From positions 1-21,815 of the forward strand of contig DFJS01000062.1 of NCBI GenBank assembly GCA_002373165.1: a DNA stretch of 21,815 nucleotides, given 5' to 3'. Shown here piece by piece: positions 15,419-21,815 of the stretch. The translations under genes and the position numbers were made by a program. Each line of letters opens with the position of its first letter. Position 1 is the stretch's first letter. Under the pieces are notes generated by a model. The model worked only from the letters and a program-made list of their open reading frames with translations. It was not told where the DNA came from and did no database searches. This stretch comes from Ruminococcus sp. UBA3665. Lineage in GTDB: Bacteria; Bacillota; Clostridia; Oscillospirales; Ruminococcaceae.

Positions 15419-16384
15419 ATGAAAAAAATCGGTGTTTTGACAAGCGGCGGCGACGCTCCGGGTATGAATGCGGCTGTCAGAGCAGTGGCTCGTACCGCAC
15501 TCAGCAAAGGCATGGAGGTAATCGGCATTCAGAGAGGCTATGTCGGCCTGCTGAATCATGAATTTATCGACATGACCGCCAGAACCGTTTCCGGCATTAT
15601 CCAGCGCGGCGGTACCTGCCTGTATACGGCCAGATGCCCCGAATTCCGCAATATGGAAGGCGTGCTGAAAGGCAAGGCAGTCTGCGAAGAAATCGGCCTG
15701 GAAGGTCTGGTAGTCATCGGCGGCGACGGCTCGTTCCGCGGTGCAGGCGACCTTTCCAGTGTCGGCATTCCGTGCATCGGCATTCCCGGTACAATCGATA
15801 ATGATATTCAGTGTACAGAATATACTATCGGTTACGATACGGCAATGAATACCGCAATGGAAATGATTGACAAGCTCCGCGATACGACACAGTCTCATGA
15901 CAGATGCTCTGTAGTAGAAGTTATGGGCAGACGTGCCGGTTTTATCGCTGTCAACGTAGCAATGGCAGTAGGCGCAGAAGCCGCTATCACGCTGGAACGT
16001 CCTTATGATCTGAACGAAATCGCCAAGAATATGACCAGAACTATGAGCGAAAAAGGCGGCAAGCATCATTTTATTCTGGTTGTTGCCGAAGGTGTCGGCC
16101 AGACAGAAAATATTGCCAGAGAAATTCAGGAAATGACCGGCATAGAAGCCCGTGCTACCATTCTGGGTCATGTACAGCGCGGCGGTTCTCCGACACTCCG
16201 TGACCGTGTGGTTGCAACTGAAATGGGCTACCATGCTGTTGAACTGCTGGAACAGGGCATCGGCAACAGAATTGTCGGCATGAAGGACGGCAAAGTATAT
16301 GATATCGATCTTCAGGAAGGCCTTGCTATGAAGAAGCCGTTCCTGGATGCAAGATATGATATTCTGACAGCAACTGCTTATTAA
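15419..16384 (+). CDS. pfkA: ATP-dependent 6-phosphofructokinase
   Basis: A 321-aa enzyme that phosphorylates fructose 6-phosphate to fructose 1,6-bisphosphate, the committed step of glycolysis. Numbering matches the E. coli and Geobacillus enzymes: Gly11 region (SGGDAPGMN), Arg72 in TARCPEF, GGDGS (101-105), PGTIDND (123-129) with catalytic Asp127, and EVMGRRAG with Met169-Gly170-Arg171. Gly at position 104 is the marker of ATP rather than pyrophosphate use. GGAG at 15405-15408 is about 10 nt before the ATG. A folate-sensing RNA begins within about 10 nt of its stop codon. Pyruvate kinase, often next to pfkA, is not here. Confidence 0.97.
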   Translation: MKKIGVLTSGGDAPGMNAAVRAVARTALSKGMEVIGIQRGYVGLLNHEFIDMTARTVSGIIQRGGTCLYTARCPEFRNMEGVLKGKAVCEEIGLEGLVVIGGDGSFRGAGDLSSVGIPCIGIPGTIDNDIQCTEYTIGYDTAMNTAMEMIDKLRDTTQSHDRCSVVEVMGRRAGFIAVNVAMAVGAEAAITLERPYDLNEIAKNMTRTMSEKGGKHHFILVVAEGVGQTENIAREIQEMTGIEARATILGHVQRGGSPTLRDRVVATEMGYHAVELLEQGIGNRIVGMKDGKVYDIDLQEGLAMKKPFLDARYDILTATAY

Positions 16385-16390
16385 TTCTGA

Positions 16391-16512
16391 AAAGCATACA
16401 CAGAGTAGAAGTCTGTGCGTCAAGTGCCGGGTGAACGGGGAGTTGTCATCCGGACGAAAAAGCTGTTTTTCCGGCTTTGCGGTACAGACTTCGCATCCCG
16501 CTTCGTATGGCA
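16391..16512 (+). promoter_or_regulatory. Tetrahydrofolate (THF) riboswitch aptamer
   Basis: The region reproduces the conserved blocks of the THF riboswitch in order and spacing: AGTAGA (about 16403-16409), GCGTCAAGTG (from 16417), GTGAACGGG (from 16431), GTTGTCA, then CGAA (from 16455), GCGGT (from 16479) and GCATCCCGCT (from 16493). CATAC (16395-16399) pairs with GTATG (16505-16509) to close stem P1. The class binds reduced folates and controls folate transport or synthesis genes in Firmicutes; here the next gene is folT, which fits exactly. I see no clear promoter between pfkA and the aptamer, so it may sit inside a pfkA-folT transcript. Confidence 0.9.
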
Positions 16513-16534
16513 TAACATGAAAAAATCAGATAGC

Positions 16535-16584
16535 AATACCTCTTTTTCTTGTGTGTTTGTCATCACTGCGGAAAAGGAGGTATT
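16535..16584 (+). promoter_or_regulatory. SD-sequestering hairpin of folT (expression platform)
   Basis: AATACCTCTTTTTCT (16535-16549) is complementary over all 15 positions to 16570-16584, which holds the AGGAGG ribosome site (16575-16580); two of the pairs are G-U. The loop is 20 nt and could extend by GTG/CAC pairing. No T run follows the hairpin, so control is most likely on translation initiation rather than on termination. A competing segment was not securely identified; GAAAAAG at 16456-16462 inside the aptamer can pair with CTTTTTC of the anti-SD arm. Confidence 0.75.
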
Positions 16585-16589
16585 TTATT

Positions 16590-17177
16590 ATGTTTGAAAA
16601 ATCAGCAAAAGAATTCAAAGATATCCGTGCCCTGGCAGTTACGGGCATGTTTATCGCAGTATCGATGATTATTGAAAAATTTACAATTCCGCTGGCGAGT
16701 TCCAAAATCAATTTTGCCTTTCTGGCAATTGCCGTCATTGGTATGCTGACCGGCCCAGTGATGGGCTTTGCGGCCGGATTAATCTGTGATATTGTCGGAT
16801 ATATTGCATTTCCGCAGGGCGCATTTCTGCCGATCTATACGCTGGTGGCAGGTGTGCAGGGACTGATTTACGGCATCTGTCTGTACCGGAAACAGGAACA
16901 TTTTCAGCTGTTCGGCCTGAATGAACATGTTTCGCTGATGATTCGCGCGGTCATTGCACGGCTGCTGGATGTCATGATTATTAATCTTTGCCTGAATACG
17001 TTCCTGAACATGCATTACGGCTTTATTCCGAAACAGGCTCTGAGTGCAGCCATTCCGGCAAGACTGATGAAAAATCTGATTGAACTTGCCGCAGATATTC
17101 CGCTGCTTCTGCTTCTGCTGCCGGCGGCTCTGCTGGCTTACAGAAGAGCGTTCCGGAATAATTCGGCAGTTTCCTGA
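16590..17177 (+). CDS. folT: ECF transporter S component, folate-specific (FolT)
   Basis: A 195-aa membrane protein with six likely helices and the N-terminus typical of ECF S components (KDIRALAVTGMFIAVSMI). ALPARL-type helix ends and ARLMKNLIELAADIPLL near the C-terminus fit FolT. S components bind the vitamin and work with the shared EcfT-EcfA-EcfA' energizing module, which is not in this window. The THF riboswitch directly upstream supports folate as the substrate. The start is ATG 16590, 9 nt after AGGAGG; an in-frame extension to 16551 begins inside the regulatory hairpin and is rejected. Confidence 0.9.
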   Translation: MFEKSAKEFKDIRALAVTGMFIAVSMIIEKFTIPLASSKINFAFLAIAVIGMLTGPVMGFAAGLICDIVGYIAFPQGAFLPIYTLVAGVQGLIYGICLYRKQEHFQLFGLNEHVSLMIRAVIARLLDVMIINLCLNTFLNMHYGFIPKQALSAAIPARLMKNLIELAADIPLLLLLLPAALLAYRRAFRNNSAVS

Positions 17178-17200
17178 AAAAAGTTTCACAGAAAAAACAC

Positions 17201-17229
17201 TTGCTTTTTTGTGCAGTTTGTTGTATAAT
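17201..17229 (+). promoter_or_regulatory. Sigma-A promoter of proC
   Basis: -35 TTGCTT (17201-17206) and -10 TATAAT (17224-17229) with a 17-bp spacer. Transcription would start near 17236. This separates proC from the folate-controlled folT transcript. Confidence 0.75.
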
Positions 17230-17278
17230 AAAAGCAGTGTTTTTTATTTTTCTAAAAATCTTGAAAGGATGAAGTATC

Positions 17279-18088
17279 ATGAATGAAAAAATCAAAGTCG
17301 GCTTTATCGGAGCCGGAAACATGGGTTCGGCTATTATGAAAGGCATTCTCGGCTGTGAACTTGCACAGAATACGGAAGTCTTTGCTTTTGACCCGGATGC
17401 CGCCAAGGTGGCCGCTCTGGCAGAGGCCGGAGTGAAAGCCTGCGCTTCCGGACGGGAAGTCATGCAGAATGCAAAATATGTTTTTCTGGCCGTCAAGCCG
17501 CAGATGTTTGAACAGGTTCTGGAGCAGATCAGCTCCGGTACAACAAAAGAAACAGTATTTGTTTCAATCGCTGCCGGCATTACGGCGGATTATATCCGGA
17601 GCAAAACCATCCCGGAAGCGAAAGTGATTCTCGTCATGCCGAACACGCCTCTGCTGCTGGGAGCAGGTGCTTCTGCGCTTGCCAAAGCAGAACCGACTTC
17701 CGAAGAAGAATTCCGGACGGTCTGCAAAATTTTCGACTCCTGCGGCATTTCCGCACAGCTTCCGGAAAATAAGATGAAAGAAATTATCGCCGTCAACGGC
17801 AGCAGTCCGGCGTTTATCTATCTGTTTGCCAAAGCATTTGTCGAATATGCTTCTCAGGAGGGCATTTCGGAAGATGTTTCTCTGCCGCTGTTCGCACAGA
17901 GCCTGATCGGCTCGGCAAAAATGCTGACGGATTCGGGCTATTCTGTCGATGAATTAATCAAGATGGTTTCTTCACCCGGTGGCACGACGCTGGCCGGACT
18001 TGATGAACTCTACAAGGGAAAACTTGAAGAGACTGTACAGAAATGCTGTGCCGCCTGCACCAGACGTGCTTACGAACTCTCGAAATAA
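17279..18088 (+). CDS. proC: Pyrroline-5-carboxylate reductase
   Basis: A 269-aa NAD(P)H-dependent enzyme for the last step of proline synthesis, reducing 1-pyrroline-5-carboxylate to L-proline. The N-terminal Rossmann motif GFIGAGNMG is at residues 8-16, FLAVKPQ lies in the cofactor domain, and the C-terminal family signature SSPGGTTLAGL begins at residue 231. The ATG follows GAAAGGA. proA and proB are not nearby. Two membrane protein genes follow in the same direction, the first after 61 nt, with no obvious terminator in between. Confidence 0.96.
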   Translation: MNEKIKVGFIGAGNMGSAIMKGILGCELAQNTEVFAFDPDAAKVAALAEAGVKACASGREVMQNAKYVFLAVKPQMFEQVLEQISSGTTKETVFVSIAAGITADYIRSKTIPEAKVILVMPNTPLLLGAGASALAKAEPTSEEEFRTVCKIFDSCGISAQLPENKMKEIIAVNGSSPAFIYLFAKAFVEYASQEGISEDVSLPLFAQSLIGSAKMLTDSGYSVDELIKMVSSPGGTTLAGLDELYKGKLEETVQKCCAACTRRAYELSK

Positions 18089-18149
18089 TCCGCATAAAAT
18101 CCCGGACATGCTCATACACTGTATCAGAACTACACAGGAGTGATGCCGC

Positions 18150-18707
18150 ATGATGCAAAACAAACGCAGGGAAATTCAGATTTTGCTTTTATTTTTAATT
18201 CTGACTGCCGGGACAATCGCCGGAAGCATACTCTGTGCGAAACATCCCGGATGGGGATTCTGGGAGAATATGACCTTCCGGCAGGGGCTGGGCATTCTGA
18301 CAGAACAGAAATTCTACAGTATTGCCGCGCCTTTGTTCTGGCTGGCCGTGACGGCCGCCCTTGGCTTATCGGCGACCGGTCTGCCGCTGGTGCCGTGTGT
18401 GCTGTTTCTGCGCGGCGCGGCATTCGGCGCAGTTCTGGAGCGGCTTTATCTTCAGAGCACGCCCGGCGAAATCGGAAAAGCTCTGCCGCTGATTTTGCCG
18501 TATGCCTACTGTACGACGTTTGTGATGCTGTTCGGCGCACGGGAAGCCCTGCGCTTTTCCATGCAGATTACCGGGCTGCTCTGCGAAAAAAATCCTGACG
18601 AGGATGCTGTTTCTGTCAGGCTGTATGTCATCCGTTTTCTGGTATTATTTTTCTTTATGCTGCTGTTCGGAATGATACAGAATTTTTTATTAATAAAATT
18701 TTCCTGA
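18150..18707 (+). CDS. Membrane protein, SpoIIM-like
   Basis: A 185-aa hydrophobic protein with about five membrane helices (about residues 10-29, 57-77, 79-98, 111-131 and 160-182). FLRGAAFGAVLERLY and the helix arrangement resemble SpoIIM (DUF95), a subunit of the DMP machine that degrades peptidoglycan during engulfment in sporulation. The resemblance is modest and no spoIID or spoIIP gene is here. The start is ATG 18150, 9 nt after AGGAG at 18136-18140; the second codon is also ATG. The gene is followed by another membrane protein after 21 nt, so the two are probably co-transcribed. Alternative: an unrelated Clostridial membrane protein. Confidence 0.65.
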   Translation: MMQNKRREIQILLLFLILTAGTIAGSILCAKHPGWGFWENMTFRQGLGILTEQKFYSIAAPLFWLAVTAALGLSATGLPLVPCVLFLRGAAFGAVLERLYLQSTPGEIGKALPLILPYAYCTTFVMLFGAREALRFSMQITGLLCEKNPDEDAVSVRLYVIRFLVLFFFMLLFGMIQNFLLIKFS

Positions 18708-18728
18708 AAGGAATGATGTAAAAATTTT

Positions 18729-19706
18729 ATGAGTTTATTCCAGAATTATGAAAAATCCGGAGCCGGCATTGCTAAGAATGCGCCTGAAAAAAAGCCGTTT
18801 TTCCGGTACTGGGAACTTGTATTCAACAAGTTCTGGAAAATTATAGAAATTAATATGCTGATGGCCGCGGCCTTTTTGCCTCTGATTCTGGCAGCTGTGG
18901 TAATTTATTATTTTATTCAGGATTATACAGGCACGGCAATGCTGATTGCAGCCGGATTTGTCGTGCTGTTTGCCGTGTGTTTCGGTTCTGTGATTGCCGG
19001 ATGCACCAAAATCCTGCGGAATTTTACTCTTGAAAAGCCTACTTTCATGATGGATACGTTTTTCAAAACATTCCGGAGCTGTTTCCGGCAGGCCTGCCCG
19101 ATGGGAATTATCGATCTGGTCATGGCGGCATCGGTTGCGAGCAGTTTCTATGTATATCCCAAAATCATCGCCCAGATCCGGGAAGCCGGCAGCGGCGGCG
19201 AAAGTATTTATTATGTGCTGTTTGTCCTGACATTAAGCATTGCCATTGTCGTCACGCTGATGAGTTTTTATGCCTATCTGATGATTGTCTCGACAGATCT
19301 AAGCATGAAAAATATTTTAAAAAATTCGCTTGCGCTGAGTTTCATCGCCCTGAAAAAGAATGCCGTTACTTTGCTGATTACAATTCTTGTCATGGGCGGC
19401 TTTGCCCTGCTGACATGGCTGTTTCCTTATATTATGGCGATTTTCTGGGTATTTCTCCCGACAGGATTTGTCGCCTTCATGATTGTATTTAATTGCTATC
19501 CTGTCATACAGAAATATGTAATCAATCCCTATTATGAACAGCGCGGAGAAGTCAGCCCGGAACAGAAATTTTCCAGCAACGAAGGAGAAAATCTGTTTGA
19601 AGATATGGGCGGTCAGGAAACGCCTTCCGAAGCTCCGGCACAGGGGAAAGCATCCAAACCGGAAAGCACTTCCAAAGCCCACAAAAAAGGAAAAATCATT
19701 TCATAA
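18729..19706 (+). CDS. YesL/DUF624-family membrane protein
   Basis: A 325-aa protein with about six membrane helices (about 42-62, 70-92, 125-143, 160-185, 210-230 and 232-256). FFRYWELVFNKFWKI near residues 24-38 is the hallmark N-terminal stretch of YesL/DUF624 proteins, which often accompany carbohydrate ABC transporters but have no proven function. The C-terminal 50 residues are low in complexity and charged (Glu, Ser, Lys, Pro), an extension beyond the usual family length of about 210. The nearest SD-like site, AAAGGA at 18707-18712, is 16 nt from the ATG, farther than normal, and the first in-frame stop upstream is at 18714. Confidence 0.75.
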   Translation: MSLFQNYEKSGAGIAKNAPEKKPFFRYWELVFNKFWKIIEINMLMAAAFLPLILAAVVIYYFIQDYTGTAMLIAAGFVVLFAVCFGSVIAGCTKILRNFTLEKPTFMMDTFFKTFRSCFRQACPMGIIDLVMAASVASSFYVYPKIIAQIREAGSGGESIYYVLFVLTLSIAIVVTLMSFYAYLMIVSTDLSMKNILKNSLALSFIALKKNAVTLLITILVMGGFALLTWLFPYIMAIFWVFLPTGFVAFMIVFNCYPVIQKYVINPYYEQRGEVSPEQKFSSNEGENLFEDMGGQETPSEAPAQGKASKPESTSKAHKKGKIIS

Positions 19707-19751
19707 AATTATATTATCAATCTATTTTTTTAAAAAATTTTCAAAAACTAC

Positions 19752-19780
19752 TTTACAAATCCTGAAAAATATGCTATAAT
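19752..19780 (+). promoter_or_regulatory. Sigma-A promoter of rpsO, extended -10
   Basis: -35 TTTACA (19752-19757), 17-bp spacer, and -10 TATAAT (19775-19780) preceded by TGC, an extended -10. Transcription should begin near 19786-19788, right at the first base of the closing stem of the leader structure. Confidence 0.88.
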
Positions 19781-19788
19781 ACTAATTG

Positions 19789-19859
19789 TTCCGTGTACCC
19801 GGTTCAGGGATTCAGCCCGCAGCGGGAGTTTTCGCCTTCCCTTTTCTGCGTTCACGGAG
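19789..19859 (+). promoter_or_regulatory. Structured rpsO leader, candidate S15-binding autoregulatory RNA
   Basis: Bases 19789-19795 pair with 19853-19859 (seven pairs, one G-U) to close a 71-nt domain. Inside, CGCAG (19818-19822) pairs with CTGCG (19846-19850), continued past an internal loop by 19824-19828 with 19837-19841. The remaining 19798-19817 can form a short CCC/GGG hairpin, giving a three-way junction. S15 binds a three-way junction in 16S rRNA, and rpsO leaders in several phyla mimic it to repress S15 synthesis. The small arm has alternative pairings, so its shape is uncertain. Confidence 0.6.
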
Positions 19860-19890
19860 AATCATTTTATTATAAAGGGGTGAAATAATT

Positions 19891-20157
19891 ATGCTGCGTA
19901 AGGAAGAAAAGACTGCTGTCATCGAGAACAACCGCAACCATGCTACGGATACAGGTTCTCCGGAAGTTCAGATTGCTATCCTGACCCGTCGTATCAACGA
20001 CCTGACAGAACATCTGAAAGTTCACAAGAATGACCATCATTCCAGAAGAGGTATGCTCAAGATGATCGGCCGCAGAAGAAACCTTCTTGCTTATCTCAAG
20101 AAGAAAGATATCGAAAGATACCGCGCTATCATTGCAAAGCTCGGCATCCGTAAGTAA
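19891..20157 (+). CDS. rpsO: 30S ribosomal protein S15
   Basis: An 88-aa protein with all S15 landmarks: DTGSPEVQIA (about 20-29), the rRNA-contacting HKNDHHSRRGM (about 45-55) and the basic C-terminal helix ending LGIRK. It binds the central domain of 16S rRNA early in assembly of the small ribosomal subunit. AAAGGGG at 19874-19880 is 10 nt upstream of the ATG. The gene is preceded by its own promoter and a folded leader, and followed by pnp, an arrangement conserved across bacteria. Confidence 0.98.
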   Translation: MLRKEEKTAVIENNRNHATDTGSPEVQIAILTRRINDLTEHLKVHKNDHHSRRGMLKMIGRRRNLLAYLKKKDIERYRAIIAKLGIRK

Positions 20158-20170
20158 GAAACTCATAGGG

Positions 20171-20198
20171 AAGGCAGCGGCTGAATGCCGTCTGCCTT
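20171..20198 (+). other. Stable hairpin after rpsO, possible RNase processing site
   Basis: AAGGCAG-CGGC (20171-20181) pairs with GCCG and CTGCCTT (20187-20190, 20192-20198) around a TGAAT loop with one bulged T at 20191. Only three T residues (20197-20199) follow, so it is a poor terminator by itself. In E. coli a hairpin at this position between rpsO and pnp is cut by RNase III; a similar role here is inference. Confidence 0.5.
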
Positions 20199-20241
20199 TC
20201 TGTGCATGTTGTCAGCAGCGGATTATTAGCATTCTGCCGTA

Positions 20242-20273
20242 CTCCGGAGCGTTATTCCGGAGCAGGGTTTTTT
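20242..20273 (+). terminator. Intrinsic terminator between rpsO and pnp
   Basis: CTCCGGA (20242-20248) and TCCGGAG (20256-20262) form a perfect 7-bp stem with a 7-nt loop; CTGC at 20234-20237 can also pair with GCAG at 20262-20265. A T6 run (20268-20273) follows after 5 nt. It should end most rpsO transcripts. As no clear promoter was seen ahead of pnp, read-through may supply pnp mRNA. Confidence 0.7.
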
Positions 20274-20329
20274 GCTAAAAACGCTGCCTGACATCAAAAA
20301 ATTTATCCTGAAAAGTGAGGAAATTTTTT

Positions 20330-21815
20330 ATGTTTGAAAATTACAGAACTTTTGAAACTACCTATGCCGGCCGGCCGCTGATTGTGGAAACCGGCAAGAC
20401 CTGCGCACTCTCAAACGGCTCCTGCTGGGTGCGCTACGGTGATACGGTCGTAATGGCCAACGTAACAGCAAGCCCCAAGCCTCGCGAAGGTGTGGACTTC
20501 TTCCCTCTTTCTGTGGATTACGAAGAAAGACTTTATGCTGTCGGCAAAATTCCCGGCTCTTTCACCAAGCGCGAAGGCAAGCCTTCGGAAAAAGCAATCC
20601 TGACATCCCGTATGGTGGACAGACCTATCCGTCCTCTGTTCCCGAAAGATATGAGAAACGACGTTTCTGTTGTCATGACCGTGCTTTCTGTCGATCCGGA
20701 CTGCTCTCCGGAAATTACAGGCATGATTGCAACTTCTATTGCAATTTCAATTTCTGATATTCCGTGGAACGGCCCGATTGCAGGCATCAGTGTAGGACTG
20801 GTCAACGGCGAAATTATCCTGAATCCGGATAAAGACCAGAGAGAACATAACGATCTGGTGCTGACCGTTGCCGGCAGTGCCGAAAAAATTGTCATGATCG
20901 AAGCCGGTGCCAACGAAGTCGATGAAAAAACTATGCTGAAAGCAATCCTGACAGGCCATGAAGAAATCAAGAAAATGGTTGCTTTTATTGCTGATATTCA
21001 GAAAGAAATCGGCAAACCCAAGTTTGCATTTGAATCGCAGGAAATTCCGCATGATGTTTTCAATGCAGTAGAGGCTCTTGTCGGCGAAAAAGTTAAAATT
21101 GCACTGGATACAAATGACAAGAATATCCGTGATGAACGTATGCAGCCGATTATTGACGAAGTTCATGCGGCTTTTGATGAAAAGCTTGCCGAACAGTTCG
21201 GCGAAGCAACAATTGCAAAAATTGACGAATGCATTTATAAATTACAGAAAAAAATTGTCCGCAGCTGGCTCTACAACGGCAAGCGCGTGGACGGCCGCGG
21301 CATTGATGAAATTCGTCCGCTGTCCGCAGAAGTCGGCCTTCTGCCGAGAGTTCACGGTTCCGGTCTGTTCACAAGAGGTCAGACTCAGGTACTGACTGTT
21401 GCTACACTTGGCCCTGTCAGCGATGCCCAGAAAATCGACGGTCTGGACGAAGAAACTTCCAAGAGATATATGCATCAGTATAATTTCCCGTCTTATTCTG
21501 TAGGCGAGACAAAGCCTTCCAGAGGCCCCGGCAGACGCGAAATCGGTCACGGCGCACTGGCAGAAAAGGCTCTGGTTCCGGTACTGCCTTCTGTAGAGGA
21601 ATTCCCCTATTCTATGAGACTGGTTTCTGAAGTATTAAGCTCCAACGGCTCTACTTCCCAGGGTTCTATCTGCGGTTCGACACTGGCTCTGATGGATGCC
21701 GGCGTTCCCATCAAAGCTCCTGTAGCAGGCATTTCCTGCGGCCTGATTACTCTGCCTGACAGCGACGACTTCATGACAATGGTAGATATTCAGGGTCTGG
21801 AAGACTTCTTCGGCG
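20330..21815 (+). CDS. pnp: Polyribonucleotide nucleotidyltransferase (PNPase), 5' part
   Basis: An open frame of 495 codons that runs off the end of the window at DFFG, which is about two thirds of a normal PNPase of around 700 aa. PNPase degrades RNA from the 3' end using phosphate. Seen here: the first RNase PH domain (about 1-145; SVDYEERLYAVGKIPGSF, RPIRPLFP), the helical linker domain (about 235-320), and most of the second RNase PH domain (RVDGRGIDEIRPL, FTRGQTQ, HQYNFPSYSVGE, GRREIGHGALAEKAL, SNGSTSQGSICG). The catalytic aspartates and the KH and S1 RNA-binding domains lie beyond the window. GTGAGG at 20315-20320 is 9 nt before the ATG. Confidence 0.97.
   Translation, partial: MFENYRTFETTYAGRPLIVETGKTCALSNGSCWVRYGDTVVMANVTASPKPREGVDFFPLSVDYEERLYAVGKIPGSFTKREGKPSEKAILTSRMVDRPIRPLFPKDMRNDVSVVMTVLSVDPDCSPEITGMIATSIAISISDIPWNGPIAGISVGLVNGEIILNPDKDQREHNDLVLTVAGSAEKIVMIEAGANEVDEKTMLKAILTGHEEIKKMVAFIADIQKEIGKPKFAFESQEIPHDVFNAVEALVGEKVKIALDTNDKNIRDERMQPIIDEVHAAFDEKLAEQFGEATIAKIDECIYKLQKKIVRSWLYNGKRVDGRGIDEIRPLSAEVGLLPRVHGSGLFTRGQTQVLTVATLGPVSDAQKIDGLDEETSKRYMHQYNFPSYSVGETKPSRGPGRREIGHGALAEKALVPVLPSVEEFPYSMRLVSEVLSSNGSTSQGSICGSTLALMDAGVPIKAPVAGISCGLITLPDSDDFMTMVDIQGLEDFFG

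Noticed and set aside
15245..16513. 422-aa open frame on the minus strand across the end of dnaE, pfkA and the riboswitch
   Set aside because: It is antisense to pfkA, which is unmistakable. The translation is rich in Cys, His and Phe with no domain pattern, and it crosses a promoter and the riboswitch. It arises from codon bias.
16415..16597. 60-aa open frame overlapping the folT leader
   Set aside because: It reads through the conserved riboswitch bases and the SD hairpin; the RNA explanation accounts for this region.

Overview
The window reads as a core chromosomal segment of a Gram-positive, low-to-mid GC Firmicute, most likely a Ruminococcus-like member of the Oscillospiraceae (Clostridia). 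The reasons are a hprK-murB-rapZ-whiA-dnaE-pfkA gene run, a SpoVB-type flippase, an ECF folate transporter subunit behind a tetrahydrofolate riboswitch, strong AGGAGG-type Shine-Dalgarno (SD) sites, and sigma-A promoters that nearly all have a 17-bp spacer. I see no phage, insertion sequence, CRISPR array, tRNA or rRNA.

Layout. (1) 78-1609, minus strand: a polytopic MATE/SpoVB-like lipid-linked sugar flippase with a terminator overlapping its stop codon. (2) 1671-2137, plus: a consensus promoter and a 128-aa protein resembling DUF6483, closed by a hairpin shared with the convergent fuc operon. (3) 2150-6186, minus: an L-fucose catabolic operon transcribed in the order aldolase (fucA), kinase (RhaB-like), isomerase (fucI). 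Its promoter overlaps a CACTA/TAGTG repeat array that looks like an operator, with phased A-tracts just upstream. (4) 6278-15285, plus: a probable long operon of rpe (TTG start), a membrane-anchored protein that may be a glycoside-hydrolase-like TIM barrel, hprK, murB, rapZ, whiA and dnaE. Gaps are 49 nt or less and murB and rapZ overlap. (5) 15334-17177, plus: promoter, pfkA, THF riboswitch, an SD-masking hairpin and folT. (6) 17201-19706, plus: promoter, proC and two membrane proteins (SpoIIM-like and YesL/DUF624-like). (7) 19752-21815, plus: promoter, a structured leader that is a candidate S15-binding autoregulatory RNA, rpsO, two intergenic hairpins, and pnp, which runs off the end of the window.

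How the genes fit together. Central carbon metabolism is prominent: fucose breakdown to dihydroxyacetone phosphate and lactaldehyde, pentose phosphate epimerisation, phosphofructokinase, and the HPr kinase that couples glycolytic state to catabolite control. Around it are cell-wall precursor synthesis (murB), the regulators rapZ and whiA, and DNA replication (dnaE). Folate uptake and ribosomal protein S15 synthesis appear to be controlled by RNA structures.

I did not find a clearly new multi-gene system. The best items for a second look are RNA and promoter architectures (folT leader, rpsO leader, fuc operator), the decayed PHP metal site in DnaE, the absence of yvcK between rapZ and whiA, and a few small or membrane proteins of unknown role. 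All assignments come from reading the sequence and recalling families. No database search was run.
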